This document shows, piece by piece, positions 43,496-52,627 of a stretch of DNA of 64,000 nucleotides. The stretch is taken from positions 22,982 through 86,981 of the forward strand of contig NZ_RXZH01000011.1 in assembly GCF_003970385.1 (NCBI RefSeq). Reading direction: 5' to 3'. The translations under genes were made by a program, and so were the position numbers. Source of the DNA: Vibrio aquaticus (GTDB lineage: Bacteria; Pseudomonadota; Gammaproteobacteria; Enterobacterales; Vibrionaceae). How positions within the stretch are numbered: the first letter of the stretch is position 1; each line of letters opens with the position of its first letter. Under the pieces are notes generated by a model. The model ran no database searches. It saw nothing but the letters and a program-made list of their open reading frames with translations, and was not told the origin of the DNA.

Positions 43496-45451
43496 ATGTC
43501 CCGTCTCTTTATTGCAGAAAAACCCAGCTTAGGCCGAGCGATTGCGGCAGCGCTTCCTGGCCCTAAAAAAAATGACCAAGGTTTTATTCGCTGCGGAAAC
43601 GGCGATGTGGTGACTTGGTGTATTGGTCACTTATTAGAGCAAGTAGAGCCGGATGCGTATGATGACAGATACAAAAAGTGGAATTTAGCCGATTTACCCA
43701 TTGTTCCTGAGCAGTGGCAGCTCAGGCCGAGAAAATCGGCGAGCAAACAGCTCACGGTAGTGCGAAAGCTACTCAAAGAATCTAATCAAATCATTCATGC
43801 TGGCGACCCTGATAGAGAAGGGCAGCTGCTAGTCGATGAAGTTCTAGACTATTGCAAAGTGAGTAAGACGAAAAAAGAGTCGACTCAGCGACTGCTTATC
43901 AGCGACTTAAACTTACCAGCGGTCAAACGTGCGCTTAGCCAAATGCGCAGCAATCGTGACTTTATTCCCCTTTCTGTTTCGGCATTGGCGCGTTCTCGTG
44001 CCGATTGGCTATATGGCATGAATATGTCTCGCGCCTATACCTTGCTTGGGCAAAAGGCGGGCTATCAAGGCGTTTTGTCGGTAGGTCGCGTGCAAACCCC
44101 AGTCTTAGGCCTAGTGGTTCGCCGTGATGAAGAGATCGAAAACTTTATCCCGAAAGACTATTTCACTCTTCATGCTCTCATTCCTTATCAAGATGGCTCG
44201 AATCAGTTTGATATTCGTGCGCGCTGGAAGCCAAGTGAAGCCTGTAAGCCTTATCAAGACGAAGAAGGGCGTATTTTAAATCGCAAGCTGGTGGAAAATG
44301 TTGCCAGCCGCATAGCGAATCAACCTGCGAATGTGGTTGAGTCTGAACAAAAGCAAACCAAGCAATCTGCACCCTTACCATACTCACTATCAGCGTTACA
44401 GATTGATGCGGCCAAGCGTTTTGGTATGAGTGCTCAACAAGTGCTTGATACGTGTCAGTCTCTGTATGAGAAACATAAGTTGATCACTTACCCTCGCTCG
44501 GACAGTCGTTATCTACCTAAAGAGCATTATGGGCAAGCGGGTGCCGTGTGTGAGGCTATCGCCAACAACGCTTCTGAATTGAATCAAGCGGTGAACGGCG
44601 CTGATATGAGTTTAAAATCTAAAGCGTGGAACGACAGCAAGGTTGATGCTCACCACGCTATTATCCCTACTCCTAAGAAAGCCTCTGTGAATGGTTTGTC
44701 TGGCAACGAGATGAAAATCTACCAACAGATCGCGCGCCAATATCTGATGCAATTTTACCCAGCTGCCGTCTACGCCGAAGCAAAGTTGGTGTTTGATATT
44801 GCAGGCGGAACCTTTATTGCAAAAGGGCGTCAACTTGTGTCGGCCGGTTGGAAAGCGTTAATGGGGAAAGTCGATGAAGAGGACGCAAGTGTCGACACTG
44901 TTCCACCGTTGGCCAAAGGTACGGTTTTAACTTGCCGTGAAGGAGAAATCAAAGATCGCAAGACTGAGCCGCCTAAGCATTTTACAGAAGCAACCTTATT
45001 GCAAGCAATGACGGGTATCGCTCGTTTTGTTGAAGATAAAGAGCTAAAGAAAATTCTAAAAGAGACCGATGGGTTAGGCACAGAAGCGACCCGAGCTGGT
45101 ATTCTCGATACTCTGTTTAAGCGTCAGCTTCTAACTCGCCAAGGTAAATCAATCATGAGTAGCCCTGCTGGGCGAGGCTTAGTACATGCGCTGCCGTCTG
45201 AGTCGACCTATCCAGATATGACCGCCCATTGGGAGCACCAACTGCAAGGCATGGCAGAGCGAAATCAAGCGTACAGCCCATTTATGCACTCTCTGCAAAC
45301 TCGTATTGACGGCCTAATGGGGCAGGTTAAGTCGGGTGAGGTTCCAGAATCATTGCGTCATTTACCGAAAGTGGAGCGACCTGCGTTTAAGCGCAAGAAA
45401 GGCGGATATCGTAAGAAAGCGTCATCGTCTAGCCGAAAGAAAGCCTCTTAA
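43496..45451 (+). CDS. topB: DNA topoisomerase III
   Basis: TopB is a type IA topoisomerase that unlinks single-stranded or replicating DNA. The 651-residue protein has the Toprim motif DPDREGQLL, the catalytic tyrosine in LITYPRSDSRY (about Tyr332), and a basic C-terminal tail (KRKKGGYRKKASSSSRKK). The length is close to E. coli (653). No Shine-Dalgarno is visible before the ATG, so initiation may be weak. Its last four bases overlap the end of the convergent DUF3080 gene. Confidence 0.97.
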   Translation: MSRLFIAEKPSLGRAIAAALPGPKKNDQGFIRCGNGDVVTWCIGHLLEQVEPDAYDDRYKKWNLADLPIVPEQWQLRPRKSASKQLTVVRKLLKESNQIIHAGDPDREGQLLVDEVLDYCKVSKTKKESTQRLLISDLNLPAVKRALSQMRSNRDFIPLSVSALARSRADWLYGMNMSRAYTLLGQKAGYQGVLSVGRVQTPVLGLVVRRDEEIENFIPKDYFTLHALIPYQDGSNQFDIRARWKPSEACKPYQDEEGRILNRKLVENVASRIANQPANVVESEQKQTKQSAPLPYSLSALQIDAAKRFGMSAQQVLDTCQSLYEKHKLITYPRSDSRYLPKEHYGQAGAVCEAIANNASELNQAVNGADMSLKSKAWNDSKVDAHHAIIPTPKKASVNGLSGNEMKIYQQIARQYLMQFYPAAVYAEAKLVFDIAGGTFIAKGRQLVSAGWKALMGKVDEEDASVDTVPPLAKGTVLTCREGEIKDRKTEPPKHFTEATLLQAMTGIARFVEDKELKKILKETDGLGTEATRAGILDTLFKRQLLTRQGKSIMSSPAGRGLVHALPSESTYPDMTAHWEHQLQGMAERNQAYSPFMHSLQTRIDGLMGQVKSGEVPESLRHLPKVERPAFKRKKGGYRKKASSSSRKKAS

Positions 45452-46431
45452 CCGACTTTTCGTCCACAGCGTTTGAATAGGCGCTGCCAATACTGAATGT
45501 GTTCAAGGGTCGCTTGACGAAAGGCCGTGTGGCTTTGCTTAAGTGGGTAAACATAAGGGTGCAGCTGAGGTTGGGGCTCAAAAATGGTGAGATTCTTGGC
45601 CAGTTGCTGATAGTAACTGTCTAGGGCTGCTAAATAGGGCTGTACCTTGCCAATGTACTGCTGATCGAAAACATTATTTAGGTACTTAAAGCGAGTTATA
45701 TCTCTTTGTGGCGCACAGATGACTTTATGATCGTTGCTGTTCAATTGCTCGGTGATAAATGAAAGCTGAGCCGCTGAATGATGCAAAGAATAGTAAAGAT
45801 CACCCACCACAGAAATCTTATCGAGCGTTTCTTGTACCTTCACTAGATTTGACGCGCCTAAGGAAGCGCTAAATGCCTCATTCACCGTCGAGAGCGCATT
45901 GTTGACCTGTTGTACTTGCTCACTCATTCCTGTGGTTAGCCATTGGGTTCCAAATAACTGGCTTTGCATCGCATCACTGGCGTAGAGTAAATTCCATTGA
46001 TGCATAGATAACTGTGCCGATTTCTGTTTTCTAATCTCATTTAATGTCGCGCTGAGCTCACTATCAATATTCGGGTTATCGATACAAGCGGCTAGGCCAC
46101 TCAGCAGTGCCGCTTGGTAGTCGTAATTACTGAACTCGTCAGCCATCTTACCTAATACGGAATTTCGCTCAGCGATCAGCTGGAACAGCCCACATTGGCG
46201 CAGCTGATAGCTGTCAAGGAGTCCTAGGGTCACGGTAGGAATGGCTAATTGGAGTTCGCGCTTACGAGGCAGTTTATCGAGTGAAATCTCAGGTTCATCA
46301 AAAGACGTATCCAGAACATTAGCCACTCTCTGCGAATAGGTATCGAAGAAAGCTTCAGGAGATTCGCTGTCACAGCCCGATAATATTGGGATCAAAATGA
46401 TCAGGCTGATTGCTGTTCGCACAATTCGCAT
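45448..46431 (-). CDS. DUF3080-family lipoprotein
   Basis: The 327-residue product has a lipoprotein signal peptide ending LSGC (Cys20). The mature part looks helical and is probably periplasmic. I match it to DUF3080, a family of unknown function in Vibrio and relatives. Residue +2 is Asp, which in enterobacteria is the classic inner-membrane retention signal. It lies downstream of an SDR gene on the same strand with a 49-bp gap. Confidence 0.78.
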   Translation of the reverse strand: MRIVRTAISLIILIPILSGCDSESPEAFFDTYSQRVANVLDTSFDEPEISLDKLPRKRELQLAIPTVTLGLLDSYQLRQCGLFQLIAERNSVLGKMADEFSNYDYQAALLSGLAACIDNPNIDSELSATLNEIRKQKSAQLSMHQWNLLYASDAMQSQLFGTQWLTTGMSEQVQQVNNALSTVNEAFSASLGASNLVKVQETLDKISVVGDLYYSLHHSAAQLSFITEQLNSNDHKVICAPQRDITRFKYLNNVFDQQYIGKVQPYLAALDSYYQQLAKNLTIFEPQPQLHPYVYPLKQSHTAFRQATLEHIQYWQRLFKRCGRKVG

Positions 46432-46480
46432 TGAAATAGAGTGAGTTCCAAAAAAGGGTGATGGTTTTAATTACGTACCA

Positions 46481-47161
46481 TTACCAAGGGAGTTCACTTC
46501 CATCATAGTTGATGAACTTGCCACTTTGCTCTTGGTTTGCATTTTGAATCACTTGGCTTAGTCCTGATACTGAAGTTTGGGTATCAATCAATGCATTCGG
46601 CCCGCCCATTTCAGTTTGAACCCAACCCGGGTGCAGAGCCAAAACCGTGAAGCCTTGAGTGGTGAGATCGTTACTCAGGCTTTTTACCACTGAATTTAAT
46701 GCCGCTTTTGAAGATCGATATATATAGCCGCCACCAGAGGTGTTCTCCGTCATGCTACCGACTTTAGAAGATAGGCAAGCTATTTTCTTGAGTTGCCCTT
46801 GTTGAAGGTTAGGGAAAAACGCTTCAGCCAGTTTGAGAGGTGCGATGGCATTAATCTCTAGAACCTTTCGCCACTCTTCAGCATCGGTATGACCAAATCC
46901 GTAGCCTTTAGGTCCGTAATAGCCAGCGTTGTTGATCAATAAGTCGATGGAAGGTAATTGTTGCGCCAGTGCAGACACGGCAGAGTAGTCTGTGACATCA
47001 AGCGGGTGGCAGCTCAGTTTAGCGTCACTGATTGAGAGTAAGTCGGAGGATGACGCAGCAGAGCGGTAAGTGGCATGAACTTGCCAACCTTGATTCAGGT
47101 AGTGTTGAATTAAACTTAAGCCAATTCCTCGGTTAGCGCCCGTGATAAATACCGTGTTCAT
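46481..47161 (-). CDS. SDR-family oxidoreductase (C-factor-like)
   Basis: The 226-residue protein is a complete classical SDR: TGANRGIG cofactor motif, NNAG, a catalytic serine in CLSSKVGS, and YRSSK giving the YxxxK pair. The sequence most resembles the C-signal/sniffer subgroup, whose substrates are poorly defined. NAD(P) dependence is expected. It may be co-transcribed with the DUF3080 gene. Confidence 0.9.
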   Translation of the reverse strand: MNTVFITGANRGIGLSLIQHYLNQGWQVHATYRSAASSSDLLSISDAKLSCHPLDVTDYSAVSALAQQLPSIDLLINNAGYYGPKGYGFGHTDAEEWRKVLEINAIAPLKLAEAFFPNLQQGQLKKIACLSSKVGSMTENTSGGGYIYRSSKAALNSVVKSLSNDLTTQGFTVLALHPGWVQTEMGGPNALIDTQTSVSGLSQVIQNANQEQSGKFINYDGSELPW

Positions 47162-47258
47162 CGTCAGTTCCTTGTTCCTTAATGCATTTTTCAGTCAAGG
47201 GTAGCAAATATTGGCTTAGAAAGGGATTGAGTCTCGGTAAGCGAAACGGAAAGGGTAG

Positions 47259-47375
47259 TTAAAGAATCATAAGGTGAATAAGTAGCCCCGCGCTGACAAA
47301 GGCGCATACGAACAACAATAGCGCTGAAGAGGCACCGGCAATAATACCGAGGAGTAAATAGAGTCGAGGTGACAT
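47259..47375 (-). CDS. Possible 38-residue membrane peptide behind a Fur box
   Basis: ATG at 47375 to a TAA at 47259-47261 encodes MSPRLYLLLGIIAGASSALL followed by a further hydrophobic stretch to the end, about 30 nonpolar residues with no internal charge. This is a typical one-span or hairpin small membrane protein. A perfect Fur palindrome lies 18 bp before the start. The ribosome site is poor (only TTATTCTC before ATG), which lowers confidence. I know no named family for it. Confidence 0.45.
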   Translation of the reverse strand: MSPRLYLLLGIIAGASSALLLFVCAFVSAGLLIHLMIL

Positions 47376-47393
47376 GAGAATAAACTTATTGAT

Positions 47394-47408
47394 TGATAAT
47401 TATTATCA
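47394..47408. promoter_or_regulatory. Fur box between the small peptide and HDAC-like genes
   Basis: TGATAATTATTATCA is a perfect 7-1-7 Fur palindrome. It sits between a minus-strand 38-codon frame (start 47375) and a plus-strand gene (start 47477), so it could control either. Confidence 0.78.
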
Positions 47409-47476
47409 TTTAACTAATTTTCCAACTCTACGTCAAGCTGTTACCATCTATCTCCCAGTTATCATCCAACGTTGTT

Positions 47477-48400
47477 ATGATTCCTTTAATCTACCACGCG
47501 ATCTACTCACAGTTGCCTCTACCAGACGGGCACCGTTACCCGATCAATAAATATCGCTTACTCTATGAAGCGATTGAAAGACAAAGATTGAGCGATCCCC
47601 GCTGGCATAAAGGTTTAGGTTATGTCAAACCGGATGCTTTGACCTTAGAAGATGTTCGTCAGGTTCATTGCAGGAATTATGTTGAGACACTTTCATCAGG
47701 GACTCTTCCTGCACCTAAGATGCGCCGTATTGGTTTCCCCTGGAGTGAGCAACTGATTCAACGCACACTGACTTCTGCGGGTGGAACATGTGAGACGGTG
47801 AATCAAAGCATCGAATTTGGTGTGGCAATCCATTTAAGTGGCGGTTATCACCACGCGCACTATGACTTTGGCAGTGGCTTCTGTTTAATTAATGATTTGG
47901 TTTTGGCAGCCAAGCGAGCGTTAACTTTTGATGGTATCGATAAAGTGCTGATTGTTGACAGTGATGTTCATCATGGTGACGGCACCGCGACATTGTGCGC
48001 GGACGATGAAAATATCATTACGCTATCATTCCATTGCGATAAAAACTTCCCAGCACGTAAGCCTGAATCAGATTTAGATATGCCTTTGCCGAGGGAAACT
48101 GAGGACCAAGAGTTTCTCGCTTCGTTTACATCGGTGGTGGAAATGGCCGTTAACCTCCATCAGCCTGATTTGCTCATTTACGATGCGGGTGTCGATATTC
48201 ACAGTGAAGATGAGCTAGGCTATCTACAGGTATCGACGCAAGGTATCTACCAGCGTGACCTATTCATGTTCGAGCTAGCGAAACAAAGACAACTGCCGAT
48301 TGCATGTGTAGTCGGTGGTGGTTATCGAACTGAGCATGAAGCGTTAGTCCCAATCCACATGCAGCTGATTCGAGCAGCACTGGAAGTCTATGGTTGTTAA
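47477..48400 (+). CDS. Histone deacetylase-family amidohydrolase
   Basis: The 307-residue protein has the zinc-site motifs of the arginase/deacetylase fold: SGGYHHAHYDFGSGFCLIND with the catalytic His pair, SDVHHGDGTA with the metal-binding Asp and His, and a later VGGGYR. Bacterial members deacetylate small molecules such as acetylpolyamines or acetoin-related compounds, and sometimes proteins; the substrate here is unknown. The NUDIX gene follows 11 bp later, so they are likely one operon. Confidence 0.88.
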   Translation: MIPLIYHAIYSQLPLPDGHRYPINKYRLLYEAIERQRLSDPRWHKGLGYVKPDALTLEDVRQVHCRNYVETLSSGTLPAPKMRRIGFPWSEQLIQRTLTSAGGTCETVNQSIEFGVAIHLSGGYHHAHYDFGSGFCLINDLVLAAKRALTFDGIDKVLIVDSDVHHGDGTATLCADDENIITLSFHCDKNFPARKPESDLDMPLPRETEDQEFLASFTSVVEMAVNLHQPDLLIYDAGVDIHSEDELGYLQVSTQGIYQRDLFMFELAKQRQLPIACVVGGGYRTEHEALVPIHMQLIRAALEVYGC

Positions 48401-48411
48401 AAGGAGTGTTC

Positions 48412-48894
48412 ATGGAGCATCGTATTCGTTCTGCAGGGATATTGATAAAAGATGGCGCGATGTTGCTGCTGCGTGTAAAAGACTTTAGTGGTGAATATTG
48501 GATTCCGCCCGGTGGAGGGTTGGAAGAGTGCGATAGGAGCACCAAAGCTTGTGTGGCGCGGGAATTTAAGGAAGAAGCTGGCCTACAAGTTGAGGTTGGA
48601 GAGTTGCTTTGTGTCCGTGAGTTTCTTGAAACGCAGACCAACCGCTATCATGCAGAGTTCTTTTATCTGATAGAACATTTTTTAGGGACACCTCATCTGG
48701 ATAATCTAAAGGGTTTGAATGATGAGAGTTATATCCAGCAAGTGGAGTGGGTGCCTATCCCTGAACTTGCTGAGAAGAGACTCTATCCAGAAGAGCTTAA
48801 AAACAAGCTGATTGACTTGATAGAGAGCCAACGATTCTCAACCCACCTAGGCAGCTACATTCAAGGTGAGCGGGAAGACATCAATCATTTGTAG
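48412..48894 (+). CDS. NUDIX hydrolase
   Basis: The 160-residue protein has a NUDIX box: GGGLEECDRSTKACVAREF continues as KEEAGL. The metal-binding REF-KEE part is intact, but the first Glu of the Gx5Ex7REUxEE consensus is Arg here. Its substrate among nucleoside diphosphate-X compounds is unknown. I start at the ATG at 48412 because AAGGAG lies at the right distance; an ATG at 48394 would overlap the previous gene. A strong terminator follows. Confidence 0.88.
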   Translation: MEHRIRSAGILIKDGAMLLLRVKDFSGEYWIPPGGGLEECDRSTKACVAREFKEEAGLQVEVGELLCVREFLETQTNRYHAEFFYLIEHFLGTPHLDNLKGLNDESYIQQVEWVPIPELAEKRLYPEELKNKLIDLIESQRFSTHLGSYIQGEREDINHL

Positions 48895-48908
48895 TCAGGA
48901 TAAAGACG

Positions 48909-48941
48909 AAAAAGGCCGCTAATTGTTTAGCGGCCTTTTTA
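48909..48941 (+). terminator. Terminator after the NUDIX gene
   Basis: AAAAAGGCCGCTAA pairs with TTAGCGGCCTTTTT around a short loop. Confidence 0.9.
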
Positions 48942-48966
48942 CTGAATGTGGTGGAGTTCGGGGACG

Positions 48967-49008
48967 CCTAGTTCGGGGTTGCGTTCAACTAGGGATTTAT
49001 TAAATCCC
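48967..49008. other. Two adjacent non-coding hairpins before tRNA-Ser
   Basis: CCTAGTT pairs with AACTAGG (48967-48993), and GGGATTTA pairs with TAAATCCC (48992-49008). They abut and share two bases, so only one could fold at a time. The flanking sequence has CCACCA-like pieces on the minus strand, so this might be a decayed tRNA or repeat remnant. I cannot assign a function. Confidence 0.4.
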
Positions 49009-49037
49009 GATTAACTTTGCTGGCGCTAAAACGACGA

Positions 49038-49063
49038 AAGCCCGCATTAAATGCGGGCTTTCT
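49038..49063 (-). terminator. Terminator of tRNA-Ser
   Basis: AAAGCCCGCAT pairs with ATGCGGGCTTT five bases after the tRNA CCA end, on the minus strand. Confidence 0.82.
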
Positions 49064-49068
49064 AAATG

Positions 49069-49159
49069 TGGCGGAGAGATAGGGATTTGAACCCTAGATA
49101 CGCTATTAACGTATGCCGGTTTTCAAGACCGGTGCTTTCAACCACTCAGCCATCTCTCC
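49069..49159 (-). tRNA. tRNA-Ser (TGA)
   Basis: The 91-nt gene includes encoded CCA. The acceptor stem GGAGAGA pairs with TCTCTCC. The anticodon loop CTTGAAA gives anticodon TGA, reading UCA. A long class II variable arm (ATACGTTAATAGCGTAT) is typical of tRNA-Ser. The T arm contains GGTTCAAATCC. Confidence 0.97.
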
Positions 49160-49376
49160 GTTGTTGAAGCGAATAATATAGAGGTTAGAAAACCTTGTAA
49201 ACCCCTAATTTTACTGTTTGCTTTAATAATGAGCGCTTAAGTTGGTTTTTTAGTTCGAGTGTTGGTTTTTAACACAATTTGAGTTCGGTCATCGCGTTTT
49301 ATGAGGATGAAAAACAACAAAGAGAGCCGAAGCTCTCTTTAGAAAATATGGATTGTGCTACTGGTAACAAGTTGAT

Positions 49377-51179
49377 TTAGTTACTCTTAACGTAGAAGCG
49401 TTGCAGCTCAGTTAAGCCTTGCATCAGTACCGGTAGAGTCGGGTTTGACTCTTTGAGTCGTTGATAATCTTCATCGTAAAGCTTGTAGTTACCAAACTTA
49501 TCAATCACGGTGGTGTTTTTTGTTGTGATCAGCGCCAGTTCACGCGCATCACCGGCTAAAATCCAACGGCGCTTACGTTCATCAAATAGGTTACGACCGC
49601 TACTAAAATCATAAGGGTTTGATGACACACCTAACAGATCTTGTAGCAAGGTCACTGACACATCCAGGTGGCTTGTACGGTGGTTGTATTCCCCAGCAAC
49701 TTTACCCGGCCAATGAATAACCAGAGGGACTTGCAGTTGGAATCGACTGTAATTGGAGTTTGAACCCCAATTGTTGGTCTTAGTCTCATTAAACTCTGTC
49801 GCATGATTAGACGTGACAACAATCACTGTGTTCTCTGTGAGATCAAGAGCTTCAATCTGCTCAAGTAACTCTGAAATTTCGCTGTCCGCTTGAGCTACCG
49901 ATTTAAGGTAACCTGCTTTAAGCTTCTCGCCTGCGGTTTGCGCTTGGTCATTGCTGTAAGCATTAAAATTATCAACGGTCGTCAATTCAACGTAGCTAAA
50001 CCAAGGTTGCTTACCTTGTTCTTTTACCCATTTAGACCAAGCATCAATCGCTTGTGAATCTGAAGAGGTGCTGTCATTAAACGCAATACCGTTGAAGTTC
50101 ATGCCACGGAAGACCGTTTCGCCGTATAGCGCTTCATCGAAGTTGTCACCACTAAATAGGCCAAACTGGTACTCTTTTTCAATCAGAGTATCGATAAGGA
50201 TGGGTTTAGAACCTTGAGCTTGAATACTTGAAGAGTAGCTACTTGGTAAACCATAGAACAGACCAAACACGCCGTAAGAGTCATTACTTGAGCTGTAGTG
50301 ATTAGTGAAATTCAAGTTGTCTTGTGCAAAGGTAAATGCAGACGGCATAGACTCGGCGTTTAAGGCATCAGAACGTAGGTTATTGACGCTCACCACAAGA
50401 ATATTAAGTGGGTTTGAGCGGCGGTCGAACTCAATGGCTTCTAACGGGTACTTAACTAAATTCGTTTCGTTTTTACTTTCTTTCAAGCGTTCTAGATATT
50501 CTTCTCGGTCAAGTAGACCGTGACGTTCCATGAACGATTTTGCTGTCATTGGGTAAGACAGTGGGAAGTTAGCTCGCTGTGACGTAATCGGATTGTAGAA
50601 GTAGGCATCCGCCCAAACGTAAACCAAGTGGCTCGCGATAAAACTGACAAAGAACAAGGCAGCAATAGGGCGACCAATGTGCTTGTGCGACAGTTTACGT
50701 TGTTTACGCCATACCCATTCTGAAAGGGCAAGCTGGAGTAAAAAGATCAGTGGTAGCACAATAAACAAGTGCTGTAGGTCAGCGCTTAGGCTAGAGCTTT
50801 CATCGCTGAAGAGTACCTCCCACACAACCGGTGTGAGGTGAAGATTGATGGTTTGATACGCCTGAGTATCGATCAACAGAACGGTCAGACCGACGGTTGA
50901 AAAACAAACCGCCACTAAGCGGAACAGCTTACGTGACGGAATGAGGAACGTCAGTGGAAACAGAACCAGTAGGTATAAAGCAAATACAAGGAAACCAAAA
51001 TGACCAACCCAAGAAACCGCAAGGTAGAGTTGCCCTAGTAGGGTTTCTGGCCACGGTGACTGAGTGATATAACGTGTACCGATGAGCATTGCTGCAATGA
51101 TGTTGAAAAAAGCAAACCAATGCCCCCAACCCACCAAGCGCGATACGCGTTCGCCGTATGTATTTGCGTTATCAACCAT
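49377..51179 (-). CDS. yejM: Inner-membrane sulfatase-like protein YejM (PbgA/LapC)
   Basis: The 600-residue protein has five N-terminal membrane helices (DUF3413, about residues 15-190) and a C-terminal periplasmic sulfatase-fold domain (about 245-590). In E. coli this essential protein senses lipopolysaccharide and, via LapB, controls LpxC turnover. The sulfatase part begins ILVVSVNNLRSD and has TSNHATEFNE; the catalytic nucleophile of true sulfatases is not evident, consistent with a non-enzymatic role. It follows yejL by 28 bp on the same strand. Confidence 0.94.
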   Translation of the reverse strand: MVDNANTYGERVSRLVGWGHWFAFFNIIAAMLIGTRYITQSPWPETLLGQLYLAVSWVGHFGFLVFALYLLVLFPLTFLIPSRKLFRLVAVCFSTVGLTVLLIDTQAYQTINLHLTPVVWEVLFSDESSSLSADLQHLFIVLPLIFLLQLALSEWVWRKQRKLSHKHIGRPIAALFFVSFIASHLVYVWADAYFYNPITSQRANFPLSYPMTAKSFMERHGLLDREEYLERLKESKNETNLVKYPLEAIEFDRRSNPLNILVVSVNNLRSDALNAESMPSAFTFAQDNLNFTNHYSSSNDSYGVFGLFYGLPSSYSSSIQAQGSKPILIDTLIEKEYQFGLFSGDNFDEALYGETVFRGMNFNGIAFNDSTSSDSQAIDAWSKWVKEQGKQPWFSYVELTTVDNFNAYSNDQAQTAGEKLKAGYLKSVAQADSEISELLEQIEALDLTENTVIVVTSNHATEFNETKTNNWGSNSNYSRFQLQVPLVIHWPGKVAGEYNHRTSHLDVSVTLLQDLLGVSSNPYDFSSGRNLFDERKRRWILAGDARELALITTKNTTVIDKFGNYKLYDEDYQRLKESNPTLPVLMQGLTELQRFYVKSN

Positions 51180-51207
51180 GTAAGTGTTCTATTGTCCGTT
51201 ATAATTT

Positions 51208-51432
51208 TTAGTGTTTTTTGTCTTCTACTGAAGAAACAAGCGCTTCAGCGAATTTTTCAGCAATTGCTTTGCGTTGTGAAGCAGCAATATCCTGATTTAA
51301 GACATTGGTGGCGATATTGCCAGCAATCATTAATGCAAGCTCTGGACCAGCTGAATGTTTTTCAAGCACAGCAGCAACTTCAGTCAGGATTTGTTCTACT
51401 TGTTTGTCGCTGTATTTAGATGTAATCGGCAT
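51208..51432 (-). CDS. yejL: YejL/DUF1414 family protein
   Basis: This 74-residue soluble helical protein matches the YejL family (MPITSKYSDKQVEQILTEV at the start). Its function is unknown, but yejL-yejM divergent from yejK is conserved from E. coli to Vibrio. It is the first gene of a probable two-gene operon with yejM. Confidence 0.93.
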   Translation of the reverse strand: MPITSKYSDKQVEQILTEVAAVLEKHSAGPELALMIAGNIATNVLNQDIAASQRKAIAEKFAEALVSSVEDKKH

Positions 51433-51516
51433 AAAGACTCTAATGATGATAGTAAAGCGGCTTATGATAACCTACAATGCCACGCAACTGAAACCTACGC
51501 AGCGATAATTTTAATT

Positions 51517-52518
51517 ATGAGTCTTCACCTTTCTAACGTTATCTTACACCAACTGCAAAAAAACGATTCAGAAGAACTGATTGTTAAGTTTCGTCCAGAA
51601 TCTCTTTCTAATGATACATCGACAGAAAACTTAGTTGCTGAGCTTCATCGAGTATTCAACTCTAAAGCAGGTAAAGGCTTTGGATCTTTTAAGTCTGACA
51701 GCGAATTTCAAAGCTGGTTGCAAGAATTGCGTCAAGGAAAGCAGAATTTTTACGACTTCTCTCAATCGAGTGCGAATCGTCTTAAAGATGAGTTGGCAAA
51801 ATACCCATTTGCTGATGAAGGCATCTTAGTTATTGCTGAGTACCAGTCGCTTGCAACGGATTACCTGTTTGTCGCAATTATCCCATCGAATCAGAGCTTG
51901 AAGGTGACAGAAGGGCTAGACATTAGTGCGACTGATTACCTCGATCTGAGCAAAATGGACATTGCTGCGCGCATCGACCTAACCAGTTACCAGACAGATA
52001 AAGAATCGAATCGTTACTTGGCGTACATCAAGGGTCGTGTTGGCCGTAAAGTGGCTGATTTCTTCTTAGATTTTCTGCAAGCAGAAGTGGGCTTAGACAC
52101 TAAACAGCAAAACCAAGTGCTGATGCAAGCCGTTGAAGATTTCTGCACCGATTCTAAGCTAGAAAAAGACGAAGCGATCAGCTACAAAAAGCAAGTTGCT
52201 GACTACTGTAACGAGCAGATTAAATCAGGCGATGAAGTACAAGTACGTGAGCTGTCTGGTGAGCTGCCACCTTCTCAAGATGGCACAAGCTTTCTTGATT
52301 ACACCCAAGAACAAGGTTACGAGCTAGAAGAAAGCTTCCCTGGCGATCGCACTGCGGTACGAAAACTGACGAAATATGTCGGTGCTGGTGGCGGCCTTAA
52401 CGTCAGCTTTGACAGTTTATTGCTGGGTGAGCGTATTTTCTATGATCCAGAGACCGACACGCTAACGATTAAAGGCACTCCGCCAAACCTGCGTGATCAG
52501 TTAACTCGCAACAAGTAA
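51517..52518 (+). CDS. yejK: Nucleoid-associated protein YejK (NdpA)
   Basis: The 333-residue protein is the 37-kDa nucleoid-associated protein found in gammaproteobacteria. The ATG at 51517 (MSLHLSNVILHQL) gives the E. coli length of about 335. An earlier in-frame ATG at 51355 lies inside yejL on the other strand and is not credible. Its precise function is unclear. It is divergent from yejL. Confidence 0.94.
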   Translation: MSLHLSNVILHQLQKNDSEELIVKFRPESLSNDTSTENLVAELHRVFNSKAGKGFGSFKSDSEFQSWLQELRQGKQNFYDFSQSSANRLKDELAKYPFADEGILVIAEYQSLATDYLFVAIIPSNQSLKVTEGLDISATDYLDLSKMDIAARIDLTSYQTDKESNRYLAYIKGRVGRKVADFFLDFLQAEVGLDTKQQNQVLMQAVEDFCTDSKLEKDEAISYKKQVADYCNEQIKSGDEVQVRELSGELPPSQDGTSFLDYTQEQGYELEESFPGDRTAVRKLTKYVGAGGGLNVSFDSLLLGERIFYDPETDTLTIKGTPPNLRDQLTRNK

Positions 52519-52627
52519 CCCCTCTTTGATATAGGACTAACAGCAACATTTTTGCAGTTAGTCCTACACTTCTTCTTTATTACGTATATGCTTGTATTCA
52601 AGGGATTTTATCGATACAGGCAGAATA

